Shown here: piece by piece, positions 23,507-33,390 of the stretch
Layout: every line of letters starts with the position of its first letter
Numbering within the stretch: the stretch's first letter is position 1
Source of the DNA: Pseudomonadota bacterium
GTDB taxonomy: Bacteria > Pseudomonadota > Gammaproteobacteria > Xanthomonadales > Rhodanobacteraceae
Direction: 5' to 3'
Length of the DNA stretch: 64,000 nt
NCBI GenBank assembly: GCA_018240565.1
Contig: JAFEFO010000033.1
Coordinates: 59,737 to 123,736 of the forward strand
The notes under the pieces: model-generated
Told to the model about the DNA's origin: nothing
Database searches by the model: none
The model's input: only the letters and a program-made list of their open reading frames with translations
Program-made: the position numbers and the translations under genes

Positions 23507-26293
23507 TCAGTTCCCCTTGCCGCCGAAACGATAGCTGAGCTCGACGAAGTAGGCGCGCCCGACCGGACTGAACCAGCGCGATGCGTAGTACGGATAGCTG
23601 GTCCAGGTGTTGTCGCGACCCGGTTTGGAATCGAACAGGTTGTCCACGACCAGGCTGACGCTGGTGTCGCGGTTGAACCGGTAGTTGAGCGATGCGTTGT
23701 AGAGGAACGTCGGGCCGAGGCGTTGCGTGCCGTCGTAGTTGGGCAGACCACCCAGGCGCATGCCGAACAGCGTCGCGGAAAAGGCGCCCTTGGACCAATT
23801 GACCGAATAGTTCGCCTTGCTGCGCGGGATCACGTAGTCGTACAGATCCGTCAGCTCGTTGACGACCGGGTCGCCCGCGAACAGCTGGATCTTGTGGCTG
23901 ATCACATACGTGTAGCCGAAATTGAAGCCGAACGTGCCCCAGTGCCCGGCCTGGAGCGCGTAGTGCGCGTTGAAGTCGATGCCGGACGTGCGGTCGCTGG
24001 CCGCGTTGATCGGCAACACCAGTACCGTCGTGATCTGTTCGGGATTGACCGCCGCATTCGCCGGGTTGCGCGTGACCTGGCTGATGACCTGCTGGCACAG
24101 CGACGAGTTGATGTCGACCGGCGTGCCGTCGATGGTTTGTCCGAGGCGGCAATCGGCTTCCTCGCGCAGGATCAGGTCGCTGGTCTGGTATTCGACTTCG
24201 TTTTTCAGGCGGATGTTGTAGTAGTCCGCGGTGAAGTCCAGCCCGGTCAGCGGCGACCAGACGAAGCCGCCCGTGAAGGACTTGCTGGTCTCGTCCTTGA
24301 GCGTGGTGCTGCCGCGATAGGCGCCATCGTAGCTTTCGTCGCCGAAGTCGCAGTTGTCGCCGAAGTCCGGGCCGGTATCCGGTTCGTCGCGGCGACAGCG
24401 GTAGTAGTCGATGCCGCCGGAGCTCGATCCGCTCAGGCCCGCGTACAGATACGACAGGTCGGGTGCGCGAAAACCGGTACCGTAGGAGCCGCGGATCAGC
24501 AAGCTTTCAACGGGCCGGAACTCCAGGCCCAGCGCATAGGTGAACTTGCCCGAGGAATTGGCGCTGTACTCGTAGCGGTCGAAGCGGCCGGCGCCGGTCA
24601 GGGTCAAGGTCGAGAACAACGGCGCGCTGAACTCCGCGCCGATGCCGCCGTGGGTGCGCGAACCCACCGCACCGGTGTTGTGCAGCCCGTAGTAACTGCC
24701 ATCGAGCGACATCGGGTCAGGCTTCATGCCGAAATACTGGTTGCCGTATTCGGCGACCGCGGCGAATCCGACCGGACCGGCGGGCAGGTTGAACAGCTCG
24801 GTGGTATTGAGCGTCGCCGACACCGTATCGGCGCGGCTGTTGTCGTTGTCGACCGAGTCCTGCGTGATCGAGCGGAACTGGGCGACGGTAAGCGGCGTGT
24901 AGAAGCGCGAATACGGTGCATCGTAGATCTGCAGGCCGCTATCCGGATCGACGCCGAGCGACGGTCCCAGGTACAACGCCTGTGCCTTGGCCGCGACCAG
25001 CGCCGGCCATTTTTGCGACAGGTCGTTTTGCGAATGGCTGTAGGTGGCGTCGTAATTCCACTTGCCGTCGTCGAGCGTGCCCTTGAGGCCGGTATTGAAA
25101 GTGAGCGCGTTGTCGATGAAGCGGATCATGCCCGGACCGAAACCGCCGTTCTCCTCGATCGTGAAATAGCGGCGCTGCCACTGTTCGACCTCGCCAGTGT
25201 CCTGGTTGTAGAACGGCGTCGGGGTGCAGTCGCCACCCACCGATTCGCAGTTCTGCCATTGCAGCGGCGTGTTGTAGCTTTCCTGGTGCGAGGTGCTCGC
25301 CATCAGGTCCAGATAGAACGTCATGCTGTCGTTGATGCGATAGTTGGCCGAGCCCCAGAAATTGGCCGCCTTGCGGCTGTTCTCCAGGGTGCCGTAGCCG
25401 ACGTCGTAGTAGCTGCCGCAATAATTGCCCCAGTTCTTGCGATAGGCATAGACGATGGTGCCCTTGTCGTAGGCGGACAGGGCGTTGCACCTCGCCTGGC
25501 CGGGATCGATGTAGTTGTCGTCCACATCGAGGATGCCCCAGACCGGGCTTGCGTTTATGCGCGAGGGATCGGCCGGGCTGTCCAGGCGCGAATCGGTGAA
25601 ATTGCGGTCGTAGGCCCACAGCGGTTTCTTGTCGATCAGTTCCAGGCCGAACACCGAATCGAAGCGGTCGTTCGACCAGCCGCTGAAAATCTGCAGGCGC
25701 TGCGAACCGCTGCCGCCGTGCTCGGTGCCGCCAACGCGGTAATCGATCGTGGTGCCGTCGGCCTTGCGCTTCATGATGAAGTTGATGACGCCGGAGATGG
25801 CGTCCGATCCGTACACCGCCGAAGCGCTGCCGCTGAGGATTTCCACGCGGTCGATCATCGTCGCTGGAATGCTCGCGATGTCGGTGAAGTTGCTGTCGCC
25901 GTTGTACGACTGCGGCCAATCGGCGACGCGCCGGCCATTGATCAGCACCAGGGTGTGGTTGGGTCCGAGGCCGCGCAGGTCAACGGCCTGCGCGCCGGGC
26001 GAGTAGCCGTCGGTTTGCTGGTTGTTGTCGAGCGCGCCGAGGTTCTGCGTCAGCGAGCTCATGATGTCGGCAACGTTGGCGAAGCCATTGCGTTCGATGT
26101 CTTGCGCGGTGATCGTCACCACCGGGGCGGGGCCTTCGACCTGCGCGCGCGGGATGCGCGAGCCCGTCACCTCGATGGTTTCGAGCTTTTGCGTGTCGGT
26201 GGTTGTCGTCGTTGCGTTGTCTTGCGCCCATGTGCTGGACACGCATGCACAACCCGCCGTCATCGCGATGGCAGCCAGTAATTTCGCTTGCAT
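23507..26293 (-). CDS. TonB-dependent outer-membrane receptor (copy 2)
   Basis: A 928-residue paralogue of the receptor at 15914-18697, with the same signal-peptide, TonB-box (KLETIEVTGSRI), plug and barrel order. Long identical runs occur, such as LLIRGSYGTGFRAPDLSYLY, and most positions match by eye. The barrel ends LSYRFGGKGN. Divergence is concentrated in extracellular loops, for example the segment after DYYRCRRDEPDT and the N-terminal signal peptide, which suggests different ligand preference. GGAGGGG precedes ATG 26293; the longer upstream frame has no signal peptide and is rejected. It opens the D-amino-acid cluster and may share a promoter with the RpiR gene 95 bases downstream. Confidence 0.93.
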   Translation of the reverse strand: MQAKLLAAIAMTAGCACVSSTWAQDNATTTTTDTQKLETIEVTGSRIPRAQVEGPAPVVTITAQDIERNGFANVADIMSSLTQNLGALDNNQQTDGYSPGAQAVDLRGLGPNHTLVLINGRRVADWPQSYNGDSNFTDIASIPATMIDRVEILSGSASAVYGSDAISGVINFIMKRKADGTTIDYRVGGTEHGGSGSQRLQIFSGWSNDRFDSVFGLELIDKKPLWAYDRNFTDSRLDSPADPSRINASPVWGILDVDDNYIDPGQARCNALSAYDKGTIVYAYRKNWGNYCGSYYDVGYGTLENSRKAANFWGSANYRINDSMTFYLDLMASTSHQESYNTPLQWQNCESVGGDCTPTPFYNQDTGEVEQWQRRYFTIEENGGFGPGMIRFIDNALTFNTGLKGTLDDGKWNYDATYSHSQNDLSQKWPALVAAKAQALYLGPSLGVDPDSGLQIYDAPYSRFYTPLTVAQFRSITQDSVDNDNSRADTVSATLNTTELFNLPAGPVGFAAVAEYGNQYFGMKPDPMSLDGSYYGLHNTGAVGSRTHGGIGAEFSAPLFSTLTLTGAGRFDRYEYSANSSGKFTYALGLEFRPVESLLIRGSYGTGFRAPDLSYLYAGLSGSSSGGIDYYRCRRDEPDTGPDFGDNCDFGDESYDGAYRGSTTLKDETSKSFTGGFVWSPLTGLDFTADYYNIRLKNEVEYQTSDLILREEADCRLGQTIDGTPVDINSSLCQQVISQVTRNPANAAVNPEQITTVLVLPINAASDRTSGIDFNAHYALQAGHWGTFGFNFGYTYVISHKIQLFAGDPVVNELTDLYDYVIPRSKANYSVNWSKGAFSATLFGMRLGGLPNYDGTQRLGPTFLYNASLNYRFNRDTSVSLVVDNLFDSKPGRDNTWTSYPYYASRWFSPVGRAYFVELSYRFGGKGN

Positions 26294-26366
26294 GGAATAT
26301 CCCCTCCATTCGTTTGTGGCAACGGTTACGGCCGCTTTGGGCGGTATCGCGTACCTACCGGCTTGC

Positions 26367-26397
26367 TGCCGCCATGGTTCCGAGATAAATGGCGGCA
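26367..26397 (-). promoter_or_regulatory. Inverted repeat upstream of receptor copy 2
   Basis: TGCCGCCAT (26367-26375) and ATGGCGGCA (26389-26397) are separated by 13 bases, 74-104 bases before the receptor start. There is no T tract, so it looks like an operator rather than a terminator. The remaining 26294-26610 gap shows no gene; a divergent start for the next gene lies at its right end. Confidence 0.4.
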
Positions 26398-26610
26398 AAC
26401 ATTGACACCGGACGCGACACTTGATAGCACACGCGCTTGGGCGCGGCAAGAACGCCTGGTCACGGTTGTACGCCTCCGGAGAAACGCGAGTGAGTCCGAT
26501 TTCGAAATATGCTTCCGCCTGCCGGGTGAAACATGACTTGGCGCACTTGCAACGCCGTACTGCGCCCACATAATCCGTGGCGCTAGTCCTCTCGCGTTTG
26601 GAGCCGCACC

Positions 26611-26805
26611 ATGCTGACCTTCGTCCTGTGGCTTTTGCTTCTGGTGTTCTGCTGGCCGCTGGCCTTGCTGGCACTGATCCTGTATCCGCTGGTGTGGCTG
26701 ATCCTGCTGCCGTTCCGCCTGATCGGATTCGCGGTGGAAGGCGTGTTTTCCTTCCTGCATGCCCTGATCATGCTGCCGGCGCGGGTCCTGCGCGGCAGGG
26801 CGTAA
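26611..26805 (+). CDS. 64-residue hydrophobic membrane protein
   Basis: A short protein with two closely spaced hydrophobic helices (about 2-28 and 38-60). It is rich in leucine and has a basic end (LPARVLRGRA). The ATG at 26611 has GGAG ten bases upstream, and the composition is consistent with a real small membrane protein rather than a shadow frame. Similar short proteins of this kind are common in xanthomonads, but I know no function. It converges on the patatin gene, nine bases away. Confidence 0.6.
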   Translation: MLTFVLWLLLLVFCWPLALLALILYPLVWLILLPFRLIGFAVEGVFSFLHALIMLPARVLRGRA

Positions 26806-26814
26806 TCGCGGCGC

Positions 26815-29016
26815 TCACGGATCGCTGCGCAACAGCGATCCGAACGTCAGGTACAGCGCGTTGTGTCCGCCCTGCGCGTAGCCGTAACCGAGGAAGATCG
26901 GGCCGAGGAAGGTATCCACGCCCAGGAACACGCTGCCCGCGCCGATGAGGTCGCGGCCGATGTCGTGGCGATTGTTCCACACGCCGCCGGCTTCCAGGCT
27001 GCCGCCCAGGTACACCGGTACGCTGAACAGTGCCTGCGCATCGGTCAGGCGCCGGTAGTACACGCCACGCACGAGCGCGGTCTGCGAATCGAACAACTGG
27101 TTCTCGGTGTATCCGGACAGATTGGTCAATCCGCCCAGGGGGCTGTAGGCGGCGATCTGCACGCCGCGGCCGCTGCCGGTGGAAGCGTCCGCGCGGGCGC
27201 CGATCAGGAAGGTGTTCGCGCCGGACGACAACGCCGTGTCCCAGCGCAGGCGCGTGATGTTCGCCGAATCGGATGATCCGAGCGCGGTGAGCAGGAACTC
27301 CTGTGACAAGTCCACGCGCGTGCCGTGCGTGGGAAAGCCGGCGTTGTCCAGATCGTCGTAGACGGCGCGTGTGAGCACGCCGCCGAATGCCGAGGAAAGG
27401 TTCGGAAAATCCGGCGTGCCGATGTGCAGGCGCGCGGCGTCACGGCCATACTCGAGCGCGCCGGAAAGCTGCCAGTTCGTGTCGGGCGTATAGCCGAACT
27501 CCAGCGCGCCGACGCCGCGCGTGTGGCGGTACTCGGCGAAACTCACGGCCGTCCCCGCATTGATGGGAAAATCGTTGGCGCGGTATTGCAGGTACGGCGC
27601 CACGTAGAACTGGCCGCGCGCGCCGTAGGGCTGCAGGAACTCGCTGTATAATTCCGTGACCTGTCCGAGTTGCACGCGATTGCGGCTTTCACCGCCCTTG
27701 TCGTTCAGGCCGGTGAAATTGGCCTGCGCGATGAGCTGGTAGTTGTTGGCGCCGTTGAAGTTGTCGGACAGGCGCAGTCCCATGCGCAGGAAGTTCGGTC
27801 CCCAACCCTTGTCCACCGGGAGCACGGTAAGGCCGGTTTCGCCATTGCGTTGGGTGAGCTCGTAACCGATGCGCTCGTAGCTGCCCTCGCCATAGGCCTC
27901 GCCGATGCGCTGGTCGAGCTTGCTGGCATCGAACGGCTTGCCGACGACTCCCGACAGGCGCTGTTCGACATAGCCGGCGGTGCGGCTGCGGTCCTTGAGC
28001 ACATCCAGGAACGCGACCAGCGGCGGATCGAACGCGGGCAGGTGGTGATGCGCAGTGAAGCGCGCGTAGTCGCCGGCATCCACGGCGTCGCGGCGCAGTG
28101 CGGCGAGCTTGGCCTGCGCCGCCTCGACACCGCGCTCGACGGCTTGCGGAGCGCGATCGAAATTGGCGCTGCCCAGGTCGCCCAGTGCCGGCGTCAGCAA
28201 CACGTCATCGGGGCCGAGCGTGGCCAGTTGCGCGTCGGTCTGGCGCTTCATCATCACCGTGAGCATTTGGCTGGCGATCGTGAACGGCGAATTGAGCTGG
28301 TCGGCCGGCATCAGGCGCTCGCTCACGTCGACGACGATCAGGCGTTGCGCGCCCATGGCGCGCGCCACGTCCACCGGCACGTTGTCGCTGATGCCGCCAT
28401 CCACGAGCAGGCGACCCTGGTAGCGCAACGGTGCAAACGCCGCCGGCACCGACATGCTGGCGCGGATCGCCATGGCGAGATCCCCGGAGTCGAACACCAC
28501 GCGTTGGCCGGCGCCGATGTCGGTGGCCACGGCGCGAAACGGAATCGTCAGGTCGTCGAAGTTCGCTTGCGTACCAACCGGAAGCAGCAGTCGGCGCAAG
28601 AGCAATTGCAGTTTCTGGCCCTGCACGACGCCGCGCGGAAAGGCGATGCGCCCATCGCGCAGGCCGAGTTCGACGCCGCCGAGAAAGCGCAGTTCGTCTT
28701 CCTTGCGCCGCATCGGCAGTTCCGGACGCGACGGATCGTCGCTGAACATGCCCTTCCAGTCGATGTGGTCGAGCACGTCACGGATCTGCGTGCCGTCGTA
28801 GCCGGCCGCGTACAGGCCTCCCACGATTGCGCCCATCGAGGTGCCGACCACGCAATCGATCGGAATGTGTTCGCGTTCGAGCACTTCGATCACGCCGATG
28901 TGCGCGGCGCCGCGCGCGCCGCCGCCGCCGAGCACGAGGCACGTTTTCGGTCGCGCCGTGGCCACGGCGCTCGATGCGATCAGCAATAGTGCGATGCAGG
29001 CCTGGATTCGGGACAT
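26815..29016 (-). CDS. PlpD-like patatin phospholipase with POTRA and beta barrel (type Vd)
   Basis: A 733-residue protein. The signal peptide is about 1-21. The patatin domain (about 22-330) has the oxyanion loop GGGGARGAAH, nucleophile GTSMG and catalytic aspartate in VDGGISDNVP. A POTRA-like segment (about 335-405) is followed by a 16-strand-type outer-membrane barrel that ends YLTFGSLLRSDP. This is the architecture and length of PlpD of Pseudomonas, a lipase delivered by its own C-terminal pore. It should hydrolyse phospholipids at or outside the outer membrane. A terminal aromatic is not the last residue, but barrel strands are evident. Confidence 0.88.
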   Translation of the reverse strand: MSRIQACIALLLIASSAVATARPKTCLVLGGGGARGAAHIGVIEVLEREHIPIDCVVGTSMGAIVGGLYAAGYDGTQIRDVLDHIDWKGMFSDDPSRPELPMRRKEDELRFLGGVELGLRDGRIAFPRGVVQGQKLQLLLRRLLLPVGTQANFDDLTIPFRAVATDIGAGQRVVFDSGDLAMAIRASMSVPAAFAPLRYQGRLLVDGGISDNVPVDVARAMGAQRLIVVDVSERLMPADQLNSPFTIASQMLTVMMKRQTDAQLATLGPDDVLLTPALGDLGSANFDRAPQAVERGVEAAQAKLAALRRDAVDAGDYARFTAHHHLPAFDPPLVAFLDVLKDRSRTAGYVEQRLSGVVGKPFDASKLDQRIGEAYGEGSYERIGYELTQRNGETGLTVLPVDKGWGPNFLRMGLRLSDNFNGANNYQLIAQANFTGLNDKGGESRNRVQLGQVTELYSEFLQPYGARGQFYVAPYLQYRANDFPINAGTAVSFAEYRHTRGVGALEFGYTPDTNWQLSGALEYGRDAARLHIGTPDFPNLSSAFGGVLTRAVYDDLDNAGFPTHGTRVDLSQEFLLTALGSSDSANITRLRWDTALSSGANTFLIGARADASTGSGRGVQIAAYSPLGGLTNLSGYTENQLFDSQTALVRGVYYRRLTDAQALFSVPVYLGGSLEAGGVWNNRHDIGRDLIGAGSVFLGVDTFLGPIFLGYGYAQGGHNALYLTFGSLLRSDP

Positions 29017-29079
29017 GGCGAACCTGTGAATCGAATGTGTGCAGACTACCGCTTTTGCCGTGCGCGCGAAAAGTCCGCC

Positions 29080-30948
29080 TCAGCCTTCCAGTTCCTGCCA
29101 GCGCGCGTACGCCGCATCGAGCTCGGCCTGCTGCGCCGCCAGTGCCTGGTTCGCCGCCGTGATCACGCCGCCATCCTGCTTGAAGAATGCCGGATCGTGC
29201 ATGGCCTGCGTGCGTGCGGCGATTTCCCCTTCCAGCGTTTCGATGCGCGCGGGCAATTGTTCGAGCTCGCGCGCGTGCTTGTAGCCGAGTTTGCGTTTGG
29301 CTTTTTGCTCGTCATCCACGCGCAGGCGGGAATCGGGTTCCTGCGCTTTCGTTGCCGGCAATTCCTGCCGCGGTGCGGGCTTTTGCCGCAGCCAATCCGA
29401 ATAGCCGCCGACGTAGTCGCCGACGCGTCCATCGCCTTCGAGCACCAGCGTGCTGGTCACCACGTTGTCGATGAACTGGCGATCGTGCGAGACCAGCAGC
29501 AAGGTGCCGCGATAGGCGCCGAGCAGGTCCTCGAGCAGTTCCAGCGTTTCCACGTCCAGATCGTTGGTTGGTTCGTCCATCACCAGCAGATTGGATGGCT
29601 GTGCGAACAGTTTTGCCAGCAGCAGCCGGTTGCGCTCGCCGCCGGACAGGCGCGTGATCGGCGCGCGCGCACGCTCCGGCGAAAACAGGAAATCCTGCAG
29701 GTAGCCGAGCACATGCTTGCGTTGGCCGTCGAGCTCGATGTACTCGCGGCCTTCGGCGACGTTGTCGAGTGCGTTCCAGTCCTCGCGCAGTGCGGCGCGA
29801 TGCTGGTCGAAGTAGGCGATTTCCAGGTGGGTGCCGCGTTCGATTTCGCCGCGCTGCGGTTCGATCTGGCCGAGCAGCAATTGCAGAAGTGTACTTTTGC
29901 CGGACCCGTTCGGGCCGATGATGCCGACACGATCGCCGCGCAGGATCGTGGTCGAGAAATCGCGCAGCATGGCTTTTTCGCCCCAGGCAAATTCGACGTG
30001 TTTCGCTTCGATCACCTTCTTGCCGGACGCCTGCGCGGTGGCCAGGGTCATTTTTGCGTTGCCGGAAAGCTCGCGGCGCTGCGCACGTTCGCGGCGCATC
30101 GCCTTGAGTGCGCGCACGCGGCCCTCGTTGCGCGTGCGCCGCGCCTTGATGCCCTGGCGGATCCACACTTCCTCGGCGGCGAGTTTCTTGTCGAAGCGCG
30201 CGTCGTCCAGCGCCTGCGCATGCAGGCGTTCTTCGCGCCGGTGCAGGTAGTTGTCGTAATCGCCGGGCCAGGAGGTAACCGCGCCACGATCGATCTCGAC
30301 GATGCGCGTGGCCAGCGCGCGCAGGAAGCTGCGGTCATGGGTGACGAACACGAGTGCGAAATTCGCGCTGCGCAGGAATTCCTCCAGCCAGGCGATGGCC
30401 TCGATGTCCAGGTGGTTGGTCGGCTCATCCAACAGCAGCACGTCCGGTGCGCGCACCAGCGCCTGCGCCAGCAGCACGCGTCGCTTCATGCCGCCGGACA
30501 GCGCGGCGAAGTCGGCGTCGGCGGGAAGCTCCAATCGTTCGAGTACCTGCGACACGCGGCGATCCAGATCCCAGCCATGCTGTGCCTCGATGCGCGCCTG
30601 CACCGCGCCGAGCGCGGCAAGATCGTGCCCGCCGAGCAGATGGTGGTACTGCGCGAGCAGCGCACCAAGGTCGCCCAGGCCCTGCGCGACCACATCGAAC
30701 ACGCTGCCGTGCGTGTCCTGCGGCACTTCCTGCGCCAAACGCGCGATGCGCACGCCGTTTTGCACACGCACCTCGCCGTCGTCCGGTTTGATCTCGCCGG
30801 CAATCAGGCGCAGCAAGGTCGATTTGCCTTCGCCATTGCGGCCGACGACGCACACGCGCTCGCCCGGCTCGATCGCCAGATCGACGTGTTCGAGCAGCAA
30901 GGGTCCGCCGACGCTGAAGTCGACGCGTTGGAGTTGCAGCAATGGCAT
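29080..30948 (-). CDS. uup: ABC-F ATPase Uup
   Basis: A 622-residue cytoplasmic protein with two ABC domains and no membrane segment. Walker A motifs are GRNGEGKST and GPNGSGKST. Signatures are LSGGMKRRV and LSGGERNRLLL. Each domain has a DEPTN-type Walker B, and the linker is rich in charged residues (RRTRNEGRVRALKAM). The C-terminal coiled coil (about 540-620) is the Uup DNA-binding tail. Uup acts on ribosomes or on precise excision of transposons in E. coli. The ATG at 30948 follows the metK end and its terminator. Confidence 0.93.
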   Translation of the reverse strand: MPLLQLQRVDFSVGGPLLLEHVDLAIEPGERVCVVGRNGEGKSTLLRLIAGEIKPDDGEVRVQNGVRIARLAQEVPQDTHGSVFDVVAQGLGDLGALLAQYHHLLGGHDLAALGAVQARIEAQHGWDLDRRVSQVLERLELPADADFAALSGGMKRRVLLAQALVRAPDVLLLDEPTNHLDIEAIAWLEEFLRSANFALVFVTHDRSFLRALATRIVEIDRGAVTSWPGDYDNYLHRREERLHAQALDDARFDKKLAAEEVWIRQGIKARRTRNEGRVRALKAMRRERAQRRELSGNAKMTLATAQASGKKVIEAKHVEFAWGEKAMLRDFSTTILRGDRVGIIGPNGSGKSTLLQLLLGQIEPQRGEIERGTHLEIAYFDQHRAALREDWNALDNVAEGREYIELDGQRKHVLGYLQDFLFSPERARAPITRLSGGERNRLLLAKLFAQPSNLLVMDEPTNDLDVETLELLEDLLGAYRGTLLLVSHDRQFIDNVVTSTLVLEGDGRVGDYVGGYSDWLRQKPAPRQELPATKAQEPDSRLRVDDEQKAKRKLGYKHARELEQLPARIETLEGEIAARTQAMHDPAFFKQDGGVITAANQALAAQQAELDAAYARWQELEG

Positions 30949-30970
30949 GCGTGAATTGTAGCGACAGAAA

Positions 30971-30997
30971 TGAAACGGGCCGCGCGTGGCGGCCCGT
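30971..30997 (-). terminator. Terminator of metK
   Basis: ACGGGCCGC (30975-30983) and GCGGCCCGT (30989-30997) form a 9 bp stem with a five-base loop. On the minus strand it is followed by TTTCATTTCT. It separates metK from uup. Confidence 0.7.
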
Positions 30998-31020
30998 CGA
31001 GTACATATCATCCCTGATTT

Positions 31021-31050
31021 CTGGATTCCGGCAATCCATGCCGGAATGAC
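31021..31050. repeat. REP-like palindrome
   Basis: Differs by one base from the unit at 7996-8025: stem ATTCCGGCA/TGCCGGAAT between CTGG and GAC. It lies between the metK stop and its terminator hairpin. Confidence 0.75.
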
Positions 31051-31058
31051 TGTTTGAA

Positions 31059-32264
<1,206 letters not shown>

Positions 32265-32369
32265 CGCGCTCGATACCTGCATGGGAAAAGGGAAACAGCC
32301 GCGCATGATACAACGCATGGCCGGGCTTTGCAGCCCACGAGCCTCTGTCGTTGCCGGCGATTCAGATAT

Positions 32370-32385
32370 GGACGTCTAGATGGCT
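32370..32385 (-). promoter_or_regulatory. MetJ operator upstream of metK
   Basis: GGACGTCTAGATGGCT consists of two adjacent 8-mers. The first matches the met box AGACGTCT at seven of eight positions and the second at five. It covers the dusB stop codon and lies within the metK promoter region. Confidence 0.65.
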
Positions 32386-33370
32386 ACGCTGCCAGCGGCA
32401 GGTCGGTTGCCAGGGCGGCGAAATAGTCGCGAGTCAGTCGCAGTTGCTCGGTCGCCGTCTCCGCACGATTGACGACGGCGCGGAACGCGGCGTTCTCTGC
32501 CCGGTCCTTGGCGTACCAGCCCAGGTGCTTGCGCGCGATGCGCACGCCCGCCACTTCGCCGTAGAAGGCATACAGCGCCTCGAGATGGCCGCACAGGATC
32601 GCGCAGACTTCATCCATCGCCGGCGGCTCGAGCAATTGCCCGGTGGCCAGAAAATGCGCGATCTCGCGGAAGATCCACGGCCGGCCTTGCGCGGCGCGGC
32701 CGATCAGCAGGCCATCGCACTTCGTGTAGTCGAGCACGGCCTTGGCCTTTTGCGGCGTGTCCACATCACCGTTGGCGAACACGGGAATCGAAACGGCCTG
32801 CTTGATCGCCGCGATGGTTTCGTATTCGGCCTCACCCAGGTACAGGTCGGCGCGCGTGCGCCCGTGCACCGCGAGTGCGGCGATGCCGGATTCCTGGGCG
32901 ATCCGCGCGACCGCCAAGCCGTTCTTGTTGTCGCGATTCCAGCCGGTGCGGATTTTCAGCGTGACCGGAATATCGACCGCCGCGACCACGGCGGCGAGGA
33001 TGCGCGCGACCAGCGGCTCATCCTGCATCAGCGCGGAACCGGCAAAGACATTGCAGACCTTCTTGGCCGGACAGCCCATGTTGATGTCGATGATCTGCGC
33101 GCCGGCTTCGGCGTTGTAGCGTGCGGCATCCGCGAGCATGGCCGGGTCGTAACCGGCGATCTGCACGCTCACCGGCGCCGGTTCGCCGGCGTGATCCATG
33201 CGCTTGAGCGATTTGCGCGTGGTCCACAGGCGCGGATCGGACGTCGTCATCTCGGTCGTCGCCAGGCCCGCGCCCAGACGCTTGCACAGCTGCCGGAACG
33301 GCTTGTCGGTGACGCCGGCCATGGGCGCGAGGCCAATCGGCGGGTCGATGGTGTAGGGGCCGATGCGCAT
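32384..33370 (-). CDS. dusB: tRNA-dihydrouridine synthase (DusB-like)
   Basis: A 328-residue FMN-dependent TIM-barrel enzyme that reduces uridines in the tRNA D-loop. It has LAPMAGVTDKPFR at the N-terminus, the catalytic cysteine in NMGCPAKKV, KIRTGWNRDNKN, VHGRTRADLYLG and FANGDVDTPQKA. These favour DusB over DusA and DusC. In many gammaproteobacteria dusB precedes fis; here metK follows instead. ATG 33370 and ATG 33379 are both usable, and the former matches the family start MRIGPY. The 3' end overlaps the MetJ box of metK. Confidence 0.92.
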   Translation of the reverse strand: MRIGPYTIDPPIGLAPMAGVTDKPFRQLCKRLGAGLATTEMTTSDPRLWTTRKSLKRMDHAGEPAPVSVQIAGYDPAMLADAARYNAEAGAQIIDINMGCPAKKVCNVFAGSALMQDEPLVARILAAVVAAVDIPVTLKIRTGWNRDNKNGLAVARIAQESGIAALAVHGRTRADLYLGEAEYETIAAIKQAVSIPVFANGDVDTPQKAKAVLDYTKCDGLLIGRAAQGRPWIFREIAHFLATGQLLEPPAMDEVCAILCGHLEALYAFYGEVAGVRIARKHLGWYAKDRAENAAFRAVVNRAETATEQLRLTRDYFAALATDLPLAA

Positions 33371-33390
33371 GGCGCGCATTGTACCCGGCG

